A stretch of DNA of 55,625 bases from Paenibacillus uliginis N3/975 (lineage in GTDB: Bacteria > Bacillota > Bacilli > Paenibacillales > Paenibacillaceae), in contig NZ_LT840184.1 of the NCBI RefSeq assembly GCF_900177425.1, forward strand, positions 6,173,233 to 6,228,857, written 5' to 3'. Below, one piece after another: positions 15,153-23,487 of the stretch (within the stretch, counting starts at the first letter, position 1; each line of letters opens with the position of its first letter). The notes beneath the pieces were generated by a model that did no database searches, was not told where the DNA came from, and was given only the letters and a program-made list of their open reading frames with translations. The position numbers and the translations under genes were made by a program.

Positions 15153-16832
15153 TTACATCCGTTCTGGGGCAGATACGCCCACCAGACGCAGCACATTCGC
15201 CAGAACGGTCCGAACAGCTCCGAGAAGCGCAAACCTCGCTTGAGTCTGCTCTGCATCCTCTGTGATCACACGTTCGGCTCTGTAATAACTGTGGAACAGC
15301 GAAGCCAGTTCATATACATAGCGGATGAGGCGGTGTGGCGCATAGTTCTCAGCGGCAAGAGATACTTCTTGAGGAAGCTCGCCGATTTTGCGCAAGATGT
15401 CATATTCATGCTCCGCTGTAAGGAAGCCGAGGTTAACATCCTTCAGAGGAAGCAGGTTAATTCCCTGTTCTTCAGCTTGGCGGAACACGCTGCAAATCCG
15501 AGCATGAGCATACTGCACATAAAACACCGGATTTTCATTGGACGTCGAAACAGCCAGATCCATGTCAAAATCAAGGTGCGAATCCATGCTTCGCATCGTG
15601 AAGAAATAGCGGATCGCATCGACGCCTACTTCATCCATCAGATCTTCCATCGTTACGGCTTTGCCGGTACGCTTGGACATCTTCACCTTTTCGCCGTCCT
15701 GGAACAGACTTACCATCTGGGCGATCAATACGATCAGCTTGTCCGGATCGTTGCCCAAAGCCTCCATGGCGGCCTTCATGCGTGGTATATATCCATGATG
15801 GTCCGCACCCCAGATATTCATCACGCGGTCATAGCCGCGCTCATATTTATTGCGGTGATAAGCGATATCCGGGGTCAAATAGGTGTATGTGCCATCATTT
15901 TTCACAAGTACGCGATCCTTGTCGTCCCCGTAATCCGTCGTACGCAGCCAAGTTGCTCCGTCCTGATCGAACGCCTCGCCCTTGCTTCTCAGCTCTTCAA
16001 GAACCTGCACAACCAAACCGTTCTCATAGAGAGACGTTTCACTGAACCATTCGTCAAAATGAACGCGGAAACGACTCAGATCGCGTTTGATCTTGCCAAG
16101 CTCTTTCTCCAGTCCGTATTGACGGAAAAAAGCTGTCCGTTCCTCCGGTGACAGGGATAGCAGGGAATCGCCTTTTTCAGCAACTAGTTCCTTGGCAAAT
16201 CCTTTGATGTCTTCTCCATGGTAGCCGTCTTCCGGCATCTCAACTTCTTGCCCCAGCTCCTGCAGATAGCGCGCTTCGATGGACTTGCACAGGTTAACCA
16301 CCTGGTTGCCGGCATCATTAATGTAGTATTCACGGGTAACATCATAGCCTGCAAAATCGAGCACGTTGCAAAGCGCATCACCGACTGCGGCTCCACGGGC
16401 ATGTCCCAAATGAAGGCTTCCCGTCGGGTTGGCACTGACAAACTCCATCTGGATTTTTTGACCTTGGCCTGTCTTTACGCGTCCGTAGTTCTCTCCCTCT
16501 TGTTGAATAAGTCCAATTACGGGATAAAGGTAGCTTTTGTTCAACGTAAAGTTAATAAAACCCGGGCCCGCAATTTCCGCTTTTTCAATCGATGCTTTGC
16601 CCGTATCCAGATGCTCCAGAATAGCTTCTGCGATCTGGCGTGGGTTCTTCTTCGCAATCCGAGTCAACTGCATTGCAGCGTTTGTGGCCAAATCGCCGTG
16701 CGACTTGTCCTTCGGCACCTCTAGCGTGATGGCAGGCAATTCTTCGCGGGACACCAGTCCTGCCGCTACCGCTGCGTCAGCTACCGCTTCAGCAACAAGC
16801 TGATTAATGTGATCGAGTGGATTCAATGTCAT
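15153..16832 (-). CDS. argS: Arginyl-tRNA synthetase
   Basis: ArgS is a class I synthetase that charges tRNA-Arg with arginine. The 559-residue protein has an N-terminal Add-1-like domain (about 1-110), the HIGH-type signature TGSLHLGHARGAAVGD (near residue 130), the KMSKR loop (VKMSKRTGKAV) and a C-terminal DALR anticodon-binding domain (VRYFFTMRSMDSHLD through LRLVGVSAPERM). The family length is normal. The ATG overlaps the stop of the upstream ywiB-like gene by four bases, implying translational coupling. No T-box leader was seen; a sigma-A promoter lies at 17287-17315 upstream of ywiB. Confidence 0.96.
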   Translation of the reverse strand: MTLNPLDHINQLVAEAVADAAVAAGLVSREELPAITLEVPKDKSHGDLATNAAMQLTRIAKKNPRQIAEAILEHLDTGKASIEKAEIAGPGFINFTLNKSYLYPVIGLIQQEGENYGRVKTGQGQKIQMEFVSANPTGSLHLGHARGAAVGDALCNVLDFAGYDVTREYYINDAGNQVVNLCKSIEARYLQELGQEVEMPEDGYHGEDIKGFAKELVAEKGDSLLSLSPEERTAFFRQYGLEKELGKIKRDLSRFRVHFDEWFSETSLYENGLVVQVLEELRSKGEAFDQDGATWLRTTDYGDDKDRVLVKNDGTYTYLTPDIAYHRNKYERGYDRVMNIWGADHHGYIPRMKAAMEALGNDPDKLIVLIAQMVSLFQDGEKVKMSKRTGKAVTMEDLMDEVGVDAIRYFFTMRSMDSHLDFDMDLAVSTSNENPVFYVQYAHARICSVFRQAEEQGINLLPLKDVNLGFLTAEHEYDILRKIGELPQEVSLAAENYAPHRLIRYVYELASLFHSYYRAERVITEDAEQTQARFALLGAVRTVLANVLRLVGVSAPERM

Positions 16833-17254
16833 GATTCATGAGCCTCCTGAATAGTCAAACTAATAGAAAAGTGTCCCGAAAACTCATCGAACACATATAA
16901 ATCATACGCCCACGAAGCACTGCCGGACATGCCGCTGAGATCGATGCTCAGATGCTGGGTGTGCGTAGACAAATTAAATGAGGTGAAAGGGGAACGGTAA
17001 TAGCCCGGCAGTTTCTGCCCAAGCCTGAAAGCCTGCTCCGATTGTACTTCACCGTGACGTATAATCTTCAGCTCGTCCTCGGTCAGCTTCACAGTCGTGC
17101 GGGTCTCTCCTTGGTACGGCCCCATCTTTGGTTCTTCGTAGCGAACATATAAAGCGCTCCCCTTGGCAAATACCTCTGCCGGAAGCTGCTGCACCGTATT
17201 CTCTCCTTCATGAAGGCTCTGAAGACGGATCGTCGCTTGTTTTCGGTCTGACAT
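16829..17254 (-). CDS. ywiB: YwiB family protein (DUF1934)
   Basis: This 141-residue soluble protein is predicted to be mostly beta, matching the DUF1934/YwiB family (small calycin-like beta barrels of unknown function). Recognisable segments are EDELKIIRHGEVQSEQAF and a C-terminal SGHFSISLTIQE. It overlaps argS by four bases, the same pairing as ywiB-argS in B. subtilis, which supports the assignment. AAAGAGGAG precedes the ATG. No signal peptide or membrane segment is visible. Confidence 0.8.
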   Translation of the reverse strand: MSDRKQATIRLQSLHEGENTVQQLPAEVFAKGSALYVRYEEPKMGPYQGETRTTVKLTEDELKIIRHGEVQSEQAFRLGQKLPGYYRSPFTSFNLSTHTQHLSIDLSGMSGSASWAYDLYVFDEFSGHFSISLTIQEAHES

Positions 17255-17286
17255 GATACGCTCCTCTTTTCCTTACCTATTGTATT

Positions 17287-17315
17287 ACTATATCCAGTAT
17301 GGCACGGCAATTCAA
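17287..17315 (-). promoter_or_regulatory. Promoter of the ywiB-argS operon (sigma-A)
   Basis: The minus strand has TTGAAT (17310-17315), 17 bases, then TATAGT (17287-17292). The start site would be about 25 bases upstream of ywiB. The long palindrome at 17325-17425 begins nine bases upstream of the -35 box. Confidence 0.7.
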
Positions 17316-17324
17316 TTGAGGATT

Positions 17325-17425
17325 TTTGCAAATTTTCATAGAATGACCTTTGACTAACCATATATTGATATAAAAGATCCTGTAAATCTATATATTGCAT
17401 TAGAAAAGTAATGAAAATTTGCAAA
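17325..17425. repeat. 101-bp long palindrome (MITE-like or giant hairpin)
   Basis: A perfect 15-bp inverted repeat (TTTGCAAATTTTCAT at 17325-17339, its complement at 17411-17425) encloses 71 AT-rich bases. These contain a second inverted pair (ATATATTGAT and ATCTATATAT, one mismatch). It fills the space between the lipoprotein stop codon (6 bases away) and the ywiB-argS promoter. No clear target-site duplication flanks it. It could terminate the lipoprotein transcript, be a small mobile relic, or bind a regulator of argS. Confidence 0.7.
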
Positions 17426-17431
17426 CCCCTT

Positions 17432-17956
17432 TCAGTCGGTGTATTTCTGTGCCCATTGTGTTATCCACTCCCCATAGGAAATGCCGGTCACTTCTTCAAG
17501 TGTTCTGCCATCCAGAGAATAAAGGCTACCATCCAATCCACCGACATCCGGAGTAGATGTACCTCCAATGACTTCACCGTCTGACATCATAATATTTACT
17601 ATTGTATTTGTGTTGTACTGTTTATCCAAAGGGTGGCCGGAAACGGTAAATATATACGATGAGATTTCTTTCCCAAAATAGTTATCCGGTTCGTTCTCTT
17701 GTACGCTCCACGTTTGAATATACGACAAATTTACTGTAGCGGAAGCGGAAACCGACTGAAGAAGTGATTTATCCAATGTGTAGGTATAAACCTTGCCTTG
17801 ATGGTCCTCAATCTCGTACCCCTGTGATTCAACATAGTTTTCAGCTGTCTTTTCATCCTCAGACCTCGGCGGATCTGAAGCGCAACCTAATGGAATTAGC
17901 AAAAGCAGTATTGCCCAAATGAAATATGCCAATAACGGGAACTTTTTTCGGATCAC
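17432..17956 (-). CDS. Putative lipoprotein, function unknown
   Basis: This 174-residue protein starts MIRKKFPLLAYF and has a hydrophobic signal ending in the lipobox LIPLGC, so it should be lipid-anchored on the outer face of the membrane after cleavage before the cysteine. The mature part is polar with no motif I recognise; WSVQENEPDNYFGKE and YGEWITQWAQKY stand out. The start is GTG with GGAGGG seven to eight bases upstream. It is transcribed toward the ywiB-argS operon but separated from it by the palindrome at 17325-17425. It may be lineage-specific. Confidence 0.7.
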   Translation of the reverse strand: MIRKKFPLLAYFIWAILLLLIPLGCASDPPRSEDEKTAENYVESQGYEIEDHQGKVYTYTLDKSLLQSVSASATVNLSYIQTWSVQENEPDNYFGKEISSYIFTVSGHPLDKQYNTNTIVNIMMSDGEVIGGTSTPDVGGLDGSLYSLDGRTLEEVTGISYGEWITQWAQKYTD

Positions 17957-18101
17957 CTTGCACCCTCCAAAAAACGTCTTTTCCGCTATTATATACCCTC
18001 TAATTACAATAAAGGGCCGAGACCGTAGAGATCCAATAAAAGAAGCTTAATCCCAAGGATCAAGCCTCAAAATTTTATAATGGAAGCAGTGTTACTGTTT
18101 C

Positions 18102-18209
18102 TTACTGCTCCAGCTTGGCCACCATATCTAAATCATTCGAGGCCTGCGGTTTTTCCGGAAGAACAGCATAGTAGCGCTTCAGGAAGTTCACGATCAATTC
18201 GGCGGCAAT
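18102..18209 (-). pseudogene. Possible gene remnant (C-terminal fragment)
   Basis: A 36-codon open stretch on the minus strand ends in a normal-looking C-terminus (LIVNFLKRYYAVLPEKPQ, then a short acidic tail and TAA). It has no start codon with a ribosome binding site and is cut by an in-frame TGA at its 5' side. An overlapping 61-codon frame lies just upstream in another frame. It looks like the decayed end of a longer gene, but the parent is not recognised. The rest of the 17957-18466 gap shows nothing else. Confidence 0.3.
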
Positions 18210-18466
18210 TCATGAACCGCGTCATCGCTAGGCATGAAGCAGAAATCAAGCCCACATGCTCAAATTGAGCATCTCTCCCCACTCTGGCTTGACCTCCATT
18301 AATCAGGGCAAAAAACATATATTTACAATATCATTCCAACTCCTTATACTATATCCAAGTTTAAAACAGCCGCCCGGAACGGTGGAATTAATATCACTAA
18401 TACATTGTTAAACGCATTCATCAGCTCGTGTATTTTAATTCAAATGATCTGTGGAGGGGGATTTTT

Positions 18467-18943
18467 TTGCACAGGCGAAAAAGAAACACCTTTGCTTTTA
18501 CCGCATTGGCTTGGTTATCTTTTGTCCTCGCTTTGAGCTTTGTAATGGTCGCTCTGTTTAATGCGAGTTGGGAGCTCGTTGAGAAGGGATATTACGCAGC
18601 CTGTACGCTGTGGGTCATTTCCGCTGCCATCGTCCTGCAAAAGGTCGTACGCGATAACGAGGAAGACAAAGAGTTGTATGGTGAGGCAGGACCGCGAAAA
18701 CGAAACACCTTCGCTTTTACTGCCTTGGCCTGGGGTTCATTCCTGCTCGCACTCGGCTTTATTCTGGTAGCGCTCTGGAATGCCGATTGGCCTTTGGTGG
18801 AAAAAGGGTACTACGCCGGCTGTACGTTATGGGCTATCTCCGCCTCCATCGTTCTGCAAAAAGTCGTACGCGATAACGAGGAGGACAAAGCTTTCTTCCC
18901 TCCGGTTCATGCCGAGGATAAAAAGCATGACCTGCTGGGCTGA
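18467..18943 (+). CDS. YiaA/YiaB-type membrane protein with internal duplication
   Basis: This 158-residue protein consists of two almost identical units of about 65 residues, each beginning RKRNTFAFTALAW and ending IVLQKVVRDNEEDK. Each unit has two hydrophobic helices, four in total, matching the YiaA/B two-helix family of small membrane proteins of unknown function. A tandem fusion of two units is notable, since single-unit proteins are common. The TTG at 18467 is chosen because GGAGGGGG lies seven bases upstream; a GTG 13 codons earlier is poorly placed. The gene is monocistronic, with a terminator at 18992-19046. Confidence 0.8.
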   Translation: MHRRKRNTFAFTALAWLSFVLALSFVMVALFNASWELVEKGYYAACTLWVISAAIVLQKVVRDNEEDKELYGEAGPRKRNTFAFTALAWGSFLLALGFILVALWNADWPLVEKGYYAGCTLWAISASIVLQKVVRDNEEDKAFFPPVHAEDKKHDLLG

Positions 18944-18991
18944 AAGTTTTGATAGCTCTAAGCTCTCCTTAATGTTTTTAGCTTTAAAATG

Positions 18992-19046
18992 AAAAACAAG
19001 CATCCCCCGATAGCCGCTAGGCTCAGGAATAGGGATGCTTGTTTTT
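18992..19046. terminator. Bidirectional terminator after the YiaA/B gene
   Basis: AAAAACAAGCATCCC pairs with GGGATGCTTGTTTTT around a 25-base loop, with A and T runs on both sides. It can end the plus-strand YiaA/B gene. Confidence 0.8.
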
Positions 19047-19050
19047 TCAA

Positions 19051-19092
19051 TTCACGATCCGATCCCGCAATAATAGGGGATCGGATCGTGAA
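19051..19092. repeat. Perfect 16-bp inverted repeat
   Basis: TTCACGATCCGATCCC (19051-19066) is matched by its exact complement at 19077-19092, with ten bases between. Neither side is followed by a T tract, so it is not a standard terminator. It may be a protein-binding site or a relic of a repeat element. Confidence 0.6.
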
Positions 19093-19252
19093 AGGTTCTA
19101 TATTCAGCCGAGGCAGCGAAAGCGAGCCAAGGCAGCCCCGCATGAAAGGCCTCCGATGGCGATCCCGAAGGGAAGCCGAGGAAGGGCCGAGCACACGCGC
19201 CACCCCAGCTCATATCCTCTCCCCCAACTCCTACTGCCAAAATTCCGGGTGT

Positions 19253-19294
19253 CCAGAGGGCAGAGCCCTCTGGGGTCCTCCCTGGTAGGGAGGA
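19253..19294. repeat. REP-like double palindrome
   Basis: Two adjacent GC-rich hairpins occur: CCAGAGGGC-AGA-GCCCTCTGG (19253-19273) and TCCTCCC-TGGTA-GGGAGGA (19276-19294), followed by TTTAGGTGGGTGCCCC. The pattern resembles dispersed extragenic palindromes seen in many bacteria. The surrounding 19100-19312 gap is GC-rich compared with other gaps here and has no gene. It lies directly beyond the speB stop codon and could also form the 3' end of the speE-speB transcript. Confidence 0.6.
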
Positions 19295-19312
19295 TTTAGG
19301 TGGGTGCCCCTC

Positions 19313-20182
19313 CTACTTTACAAACCCCAACAACATCTCGCGGATCAGCTTCGCTGCGACAATCTGGGTCTGTTCGGTCGGATCATAGATCGGTGCCACT
19401 TCCACCAGATCACAACCGACAACGTTCACATCGGAGTTCGCGATCAGATGTACAGCTTCTAGCAGTTCCTTCGATGTAATGCCGCCTGCTTCAGCGGTAC
19501 CCGTACCAGGTGCTGCAGAAGGGTCCAGAACATCAATGTCAATCGTCACGTATACGGGACGATTCCCCATTTTTGGAAGAGCTTCTTTCAGTGGAGCAGC
19601 TACCTCAAACGGGTGGAAATTGATGTGCTTATGTCCGAACTGGAACTCCTCACGGGAACCGGAACGGATACCGAACTGATAAATGTTCTTCCCGCCCATG
19701 ATCTCAGCCGCTTTGCGGACTGGCGTGGAGTGGGATAAAGGCTCTCCCTCATAATGTTCACGCAAGTCAGCATGCGCATCAATATGAATCAGCAGCAGGT
19801 CTGGATATTTCTCGTGCATCTTTTGGATAATCGGCCAAGTGACTAAATGCTCGCCACCAAGGCCAATCGGAAACTTGCCTTCATCCAAAAGCTTGCCCAC
19901 ATATTCTCCAATAACCTCCAGGCTGCGCCCTGCGTTGCCGAAGGGAAGCATCAGATCACCAGCGTCGAAGTAGGTTATATCTTCAATGCTTTTATCCAGG
20001 TAAGGGCTATACTCTTCCAATCCTACGGATGCCTGACGAATCCGGGACGGGCCAAAACGCGAGCCCGGACGGAAGCTAACGGTAAAGTCCATCGGCATCC
20101 CGTAGATTACCGCTTTGGAATTCTCATAATCGTCGGAGCTGCAAATAAATACGTTGCCAGAATAGGCTTGATCCAGTTTCAT
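19313..20182 (-). CDS. speB: Agmatinase
   Basis: SpeB hydrolyses agmatine to putrescine and urea in polyamine synthesis. The 289-residue protein has the manganese-site motifs of the ureohydrolase family: GGEH, DAHADLREHYEG, SHSTPVR and DIDVLDPSAAPGTG. It follows speE by 16 bases on the same strand, so the putrescine it makes can feed the spermidine synthase encoded by its operon partner, as in B. subtilis. GGGGGAG precedes the ATG. Confidence 0.95.
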   Translation of the reverse strand: MKLDQAYSGNVFICSSDDYENSKAVIYGMPMDFTVSFRPGSRFGPSRIRQASVGLEEYSPYLDKSIEDITYFDAGDLMLPFGNAGRSLEVIGEYVGKLLDEGKFPIGLGGEHLVTWPIIQKMHEKYPDLLLIHIDAHADLREHYEGEPLSHSTPVRKAAEIMGGKNIYQFGIRSGSREEFQFGHKHINFHPFEVAAPLKEALPKMGNRPVYVTIDIDVLDPSAAPGTGTAEAGGITSKELLEAVHLIANSDVNVVGCDLVEVAPIYDPTEQTQIVAAKLIREMLLGFVK

Positions 20183-20198
20183 TTGAGTACGCTCCCCC

Positions 20199-21026
20199 TT
20201 ACTTCACCAAGTCTTCTACGAATTTAGGCAGCACGAAAGCTGCTTTGTGCAGGCGTGGTGAGTAATACTTCGTATCCATCTCATCAATAGCTGACTCATC
20301 GACTTCAAGCGGATCATACTTTTTGCTGCCCATGGTGAAAGTCCACAGACCACTTGGGTAGGTCGGAATGTTGGCACCATACACACGCACGATCGGGAAG
20401 ATTTCCTTCACGTCTTTGTTTACCTGCTGAATTAGGTCCGCTTTGAACCAAGGGTTGTCGGTCTGCGCAACGAAAATACCGTCTTCCTTAAGCGCCTCAT
20501 AAATGCCTTGGTAGAAACCGCGCTCAAACAAAGGTGCAGCGGGGCCTACAGGTTCTGTAGAATCGACCATGATGACGTCATATTCGTTCTTATGTTCCAA
20601 AATGTGCATATATCCATCGTTAACCAGTACTTCTACCTTCGGATCGTCAAGCTTACCGGCAATCTCTGGCAGGTACTGCTTCGAGTATTCAATAACTTTC
20701 CCGTCGATTTCGACGAGTACGGCTTTTTCCACTCCTGGATGCTTAATCACTTCGCGAATAACGCCGCCGTCTCCGCCGCCCACAACGAGCACTTTTTTCG
20801 GATTTGGATGCGTGTTCAGTGCGGGGTGAGCGACCATCTCATGATAGACGAATTCGTCCTTAATCGTAGTCATGACCATTCCATCCAGGACAAGCATGCG
20901 TCCAAATTCTTCGGTATCGATCATATCCAGCTGTTGAAACTCCGTCTTCTCATGTACAAACGTTTCCCGTATTTTCGCAGTAATGCCGAAAGTCGGCGTT
21001 TGTTTCTCCGTATACCATAATTCCAT
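20199..21026 (-). CDS. speE: Spermidine synthase
   Basis: SpeE transfers an aminopropyl group from decarboxylated SAM to putrescine. The 275-residue protein has an N-terminal beta domain (ELWYTEKQTPTFGITAK), the cofactor motif VVGGGDGGVIREV, and the catalytic region DVIMVDSTEPVGPA. The ATG at 21026 gives the standard N-terminus and is preceded by GAAGGT; the frame is open for 32 codons further upstream but without support. It begins the speE-speB operon from the promoter at 21151-21178 and is divergent from pbpG, the B. subtilis arrangement. Confidence 0.95.
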   Translation of the reverse strand: MELWYTEKQTPTFGITAKIRETFVHEKTEFQQLDMIDTEEFGRMLVLDGMVMTTIKDEFVYHEMVAHPALNTHPNPKKVLVVGGGDGGVIREVIKHPGVEKAVLVEIDGKVIEYSKQYLPEIAGKLDDPKVEVLVNDGYMHILEHKNEYDVIMVDSTEPVGPAAPLFERGFYQGIYEALKEDGIFVAQTDNPWFKADLIQQVNKDVKEIFPIVRVYGANIPTYPSGLWTFTMGSKKYDPLEVDESAIDEMDTKYYSPRLHKAAFVLPKFVEDLVK

Positions 21027-21150
21027 CGTCTCTACCTTCTTTCCGCTAGAATAAATGTTCAGCCTTCCAGATCCAAGCCGTAAAACTTTATTCGGGCGAG
21101 ATGCCTCTAGTATCAGTTTCACACTTTTTCTATTTTACCAAACAAATAAG

Positions 21151-21178
21151 ATTATATTAAAACAGGCCCAAAATGCAA
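21151..21178 (-). promoter_or_regulatory. speE promoter (sigma-A)
   Basis: The minus strand has TTGCAT (21173-21178), 16 bases, then TATAAT (21151-21156). The leader to speE would be about 120 bases. Confidence 0.65.
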
Positions 21179-21228
21179 CCAAATTATCCAGCATCCCGTT
21201 CGAATCGCAAAAAACCATACCCGATCTA

Positions 21229-21259
21229 TGAATATCCTTACTCATCGGACCCCATAATG
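21229..21259 (+). promoter_or_regulatory. Candidate forespore (sigma-G/F-like) promoter of pbpG
   Basis: TGAATA (21229-21234), 18 bases, then CATAATG (21253-21259) resembles the forespore consensus TGAATA-N17/18-CATACTA with two -10 mismatches. B. subtilis pbpG is transcribed in the forespore. It is the only promoter-like pair I found in front of pbpG. Confidence 0.4.
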
Positions 21260-21288
21260 TATAGCAAAAGGATGAGAGGGGTATTCAT

Positions 21289-23361
21289 ATGGCGGGACAC
21301 AATCATAAACCGAATAAACGCAAAAGACCGCTATTCCGGCTCACCATTGTTCTATTCGGACTCCTTGTGCTTTCACTCATCGCTGGCGGTGTTATGCTGG
21401 CCTATTTGTACATCACGCCGCTGCCTGTTGCCGAAACTCAGCGCTATTCCCGGCTGCTGGACAGCCGCGGCGATGTGATCGCCACGTTCTCCTCTTCCGG
21501 TCACCCTCCTGAACGAGTCGTATTAAAAGACATCTCACCGATGCTCATCAAAGCTACACTAGCGGTGGAAGATCGCAAATTCTATGACCATCCGGGATTC
21601 GACCTCAAAGGCATGGCCCGGGCCGTGCTCGTCAATCTCGAGCATATGGATAGCAAACAGGGTGCAAGCACGCTAACCCAACAGCTTGCCCGAAATCTAT
21701 ATTTATCCCATGAGAAGACACTGGTCCGGAAGCTCAAAGAAGCCAAGTTCACGGCCCAGCTTGAAATGAAATACGATAAAGATGAAATTCTGGAAATGTA
21801 CTTGAACGAAATTTATTACGGACACGGGGCATACGGCATAGAATCGGCAGCGCTGATGTATTTTGACAAACCGGCAAAAGATCTGAGTCTCGCTGAAAGT
21901 GCCATGCTTGCTGGAATTCCGAAGGGTCCTACCTACTACTCACCTTACAACCATATGGATAATGCGGTTAATCGGCAAAAAATCGTACTGAACGCCATGG
22001 TGGAAACCGGGTTTATTACACGTGCCGAAGCCGATAAGGCCGCTTCCGTAAATGTAGCGCTTCAGCCGCAGGACCGTCAGCAGAACAAGGTGATCGCTTC
22101 TTTTTTCCGGGATTATGTACGCGGCCTTGTCACCAAGCAGCTTAACATCACGGAGGAGCAGCTTGAGCAAGGCGGATTGAACATCTACACCACCCTTGAT
22201 CCTCAAGCCCAAAAGGCAGCAGAAGAAGCCGTAGAAAAAGAGATGGACAGCAAAAGCGGACTGGAGACAGCACTCGTATCGATAGATCCTCGCAACGGTC
22301 ATATCAAAGCCATGGTTGGGGGGAAGAACTATCGCGAAAATCAATACAATCACGCCCTTGCCAAAACACGCCAGCCGGGCTCTACATTCAAACCGATCAT
22401 GTATTTGACGGCAATCGCCTCCCGCCAAATGACGGGAATTTCGATGTTCAATAGCCAACCGACCCTGTTCCATTACGATAACAACCGAAAAACGTACCAG
22501 CCTAGTAATTTCGGGGACAAATATCTCGGTGAAATTAACATGCGCCAGGCAATCGCTGCTTCCGACAATATTTATGCAGTAAATACGATCTTACAGATCG
22601 GCCCTGAAGAAGTGAAGGAAATGGCCAAGAAAATGGGCATCTCAAGTCCCCTCGAGGCGGTACCATCTCTCGCACTGGGAACATCACCAATCAGTCCGTT
22701 GGAGATGGCATCCGCTTTTGCGGTTCTTGCCAGCAATGGACAGCGTATTCCACCTATAGCGGTGCTCCGGATTACGGATGTGACTGGACGAAATCTCTAT
22801 ACCGCACCGGAGGAGAAGGGTGAACAGGTGGTAGAACCTGCGGCAGCTTACGTTTTGACCCGTATGATGGAAGGTGTCTTTGAGACGGGAGGCACCGGCA
22901 GACGAGTCTCCTCACTAATGAAGCGTCCTGTTGCTGGTAAGACCGGGACAACAGATACCGATGCCTGGCTCGTGGGTTATACCCCGGAATTGTCGACTGC
23001 TGTCTGGGTTGGATATGACAAAGGAAGGCAGATTAATTCGACTGACTCACGACGGGCAGCACCGATCTTTGCGCAGTTTACGGAAAAGGCGCTTGAAAGT
23101 GTACCTCCAAAAATTTTTCCCATCCCAGAAAATGTCGTCAGCGCCTATATTGATCCCAAGACTGGCAAACTGGCCGATACGGAATGTCCAGAGAAATCGC
23201 TTGAAGTATTCATTAAGGGGACTGAACCTGTGGAATACTGTGACGCGCATGGCAGTAAGCAAAAATCTGTAAAGCCTGAGGATACCACAAAACCTGAGGA
23301 CACCGTGAAGCAGGAGGAACGGTCATGGTGGTCTGACTTCAAGCGTTGGTGGGTGGAGTAA
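21289..23361 (+). CDS. pbpG: Class A penicillin-binding protein (PbpG-like)
   Basis: This is a bifunctional peptidoglycan glycosyltransferase and transpeptidase anchored by one membrane segment (residues 15-41). The GT51 domain has catalytic E94 in VEDRKFYDHPGFD and the STLTQQLARN motif; the transpeptidase domain has S365-K368 (STFK), S425-D-N and K551-TGT. The length of 690 residues is close to B. subtilis PbpG (PBP2d). The divergent speE neighbour and nearby ywhD support orthology, hence a role in spore germ-wall synthesis. The C-terminal tail is acidic/lysine-rich with repeated KPEDT. GAGAGGGG precedes the ATG. Confidence 0.9.
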   Translation: MAGHNHKPNKRKRPLFRLTIVLFGLLVLSLIAGGVMLAYLYITPLPVAETQRYSRLLDSRGDVIATFSSSGHPPERVVLKDISPMLIKATLAVEDRKFYDHPGFDLKGMARAVLVNLEHMDSKQGASTLTQQLARNLYLSHEKTLVRKLKEAKFTAQLEMKYDKDEILEMYLNEIYYGHGAYGIESAALMYFDKPAKDLSLAESAMLAGIPKGPTYYSPYNHMDNAVNRQKIVLNAMVETGFITRAEADKAASVNVALQPQDRQQNKVIASFFRDYVRGLVTKQLNITEEQLEQGGLNIYTTLDPQAQKAAEEAVEKEMDSKSGLETALVSIDPRNGHIKAMVGGKNYRENQYNHALAKTRQPGSTFKPIMYLTAIASRQMTGISMFNSQPTLFHYDNNRKTYQPSNFGDKYLGEINMRQAIAASDNIYAVNTILQIGPEEVKEMAKKMGISSPLEAVPSLALGTSPISPLEMASAFAVLASNGQRIPPIAVLRITDVTGRNLYTAPEEKGEQVVEPAAAYVLTRMMEGVFETGGTGRRVSSLMKRPVAGKTGTTDTDAWLVGYTPELSTAVWVGYDKGRQINSTDSRRAAPIFAQFTEKALESVPPKIFPIPENVVSAYIDPKTGKLADTECPEKSLEVFIKGTEPVEYCDAHGSKQKSVKPEDTTKPEDTVKQEERSWWSDFKRWWVE

Positions 23362-23403
23362 CACGCTCTCCCTGCTGTGCCTTGAGTTTATAGTACGAAT
23401 AAA

Positions 23404-23445
23404 AATAAGCCCTGCATCGGATTTCGGATCCATGCAAGGCTTATC
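23404..23445. terminator. Terminator between pbpG and the TcaA-like gene
   Basis: ATAAGCCCTGCAT pairs with ATGCAAGGCTTAT around CGGATTTCGGATCC. The minus-strand side is followed by TTTTTATT, making it a good end for the TcaA-like operon; it may also serve pbpG. Confidence 0.75.
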
Positions 23446-23487
23446 TTCACTTCATTACTGCTCGTCCGTGCTCAGCAGCTTGTAAAC

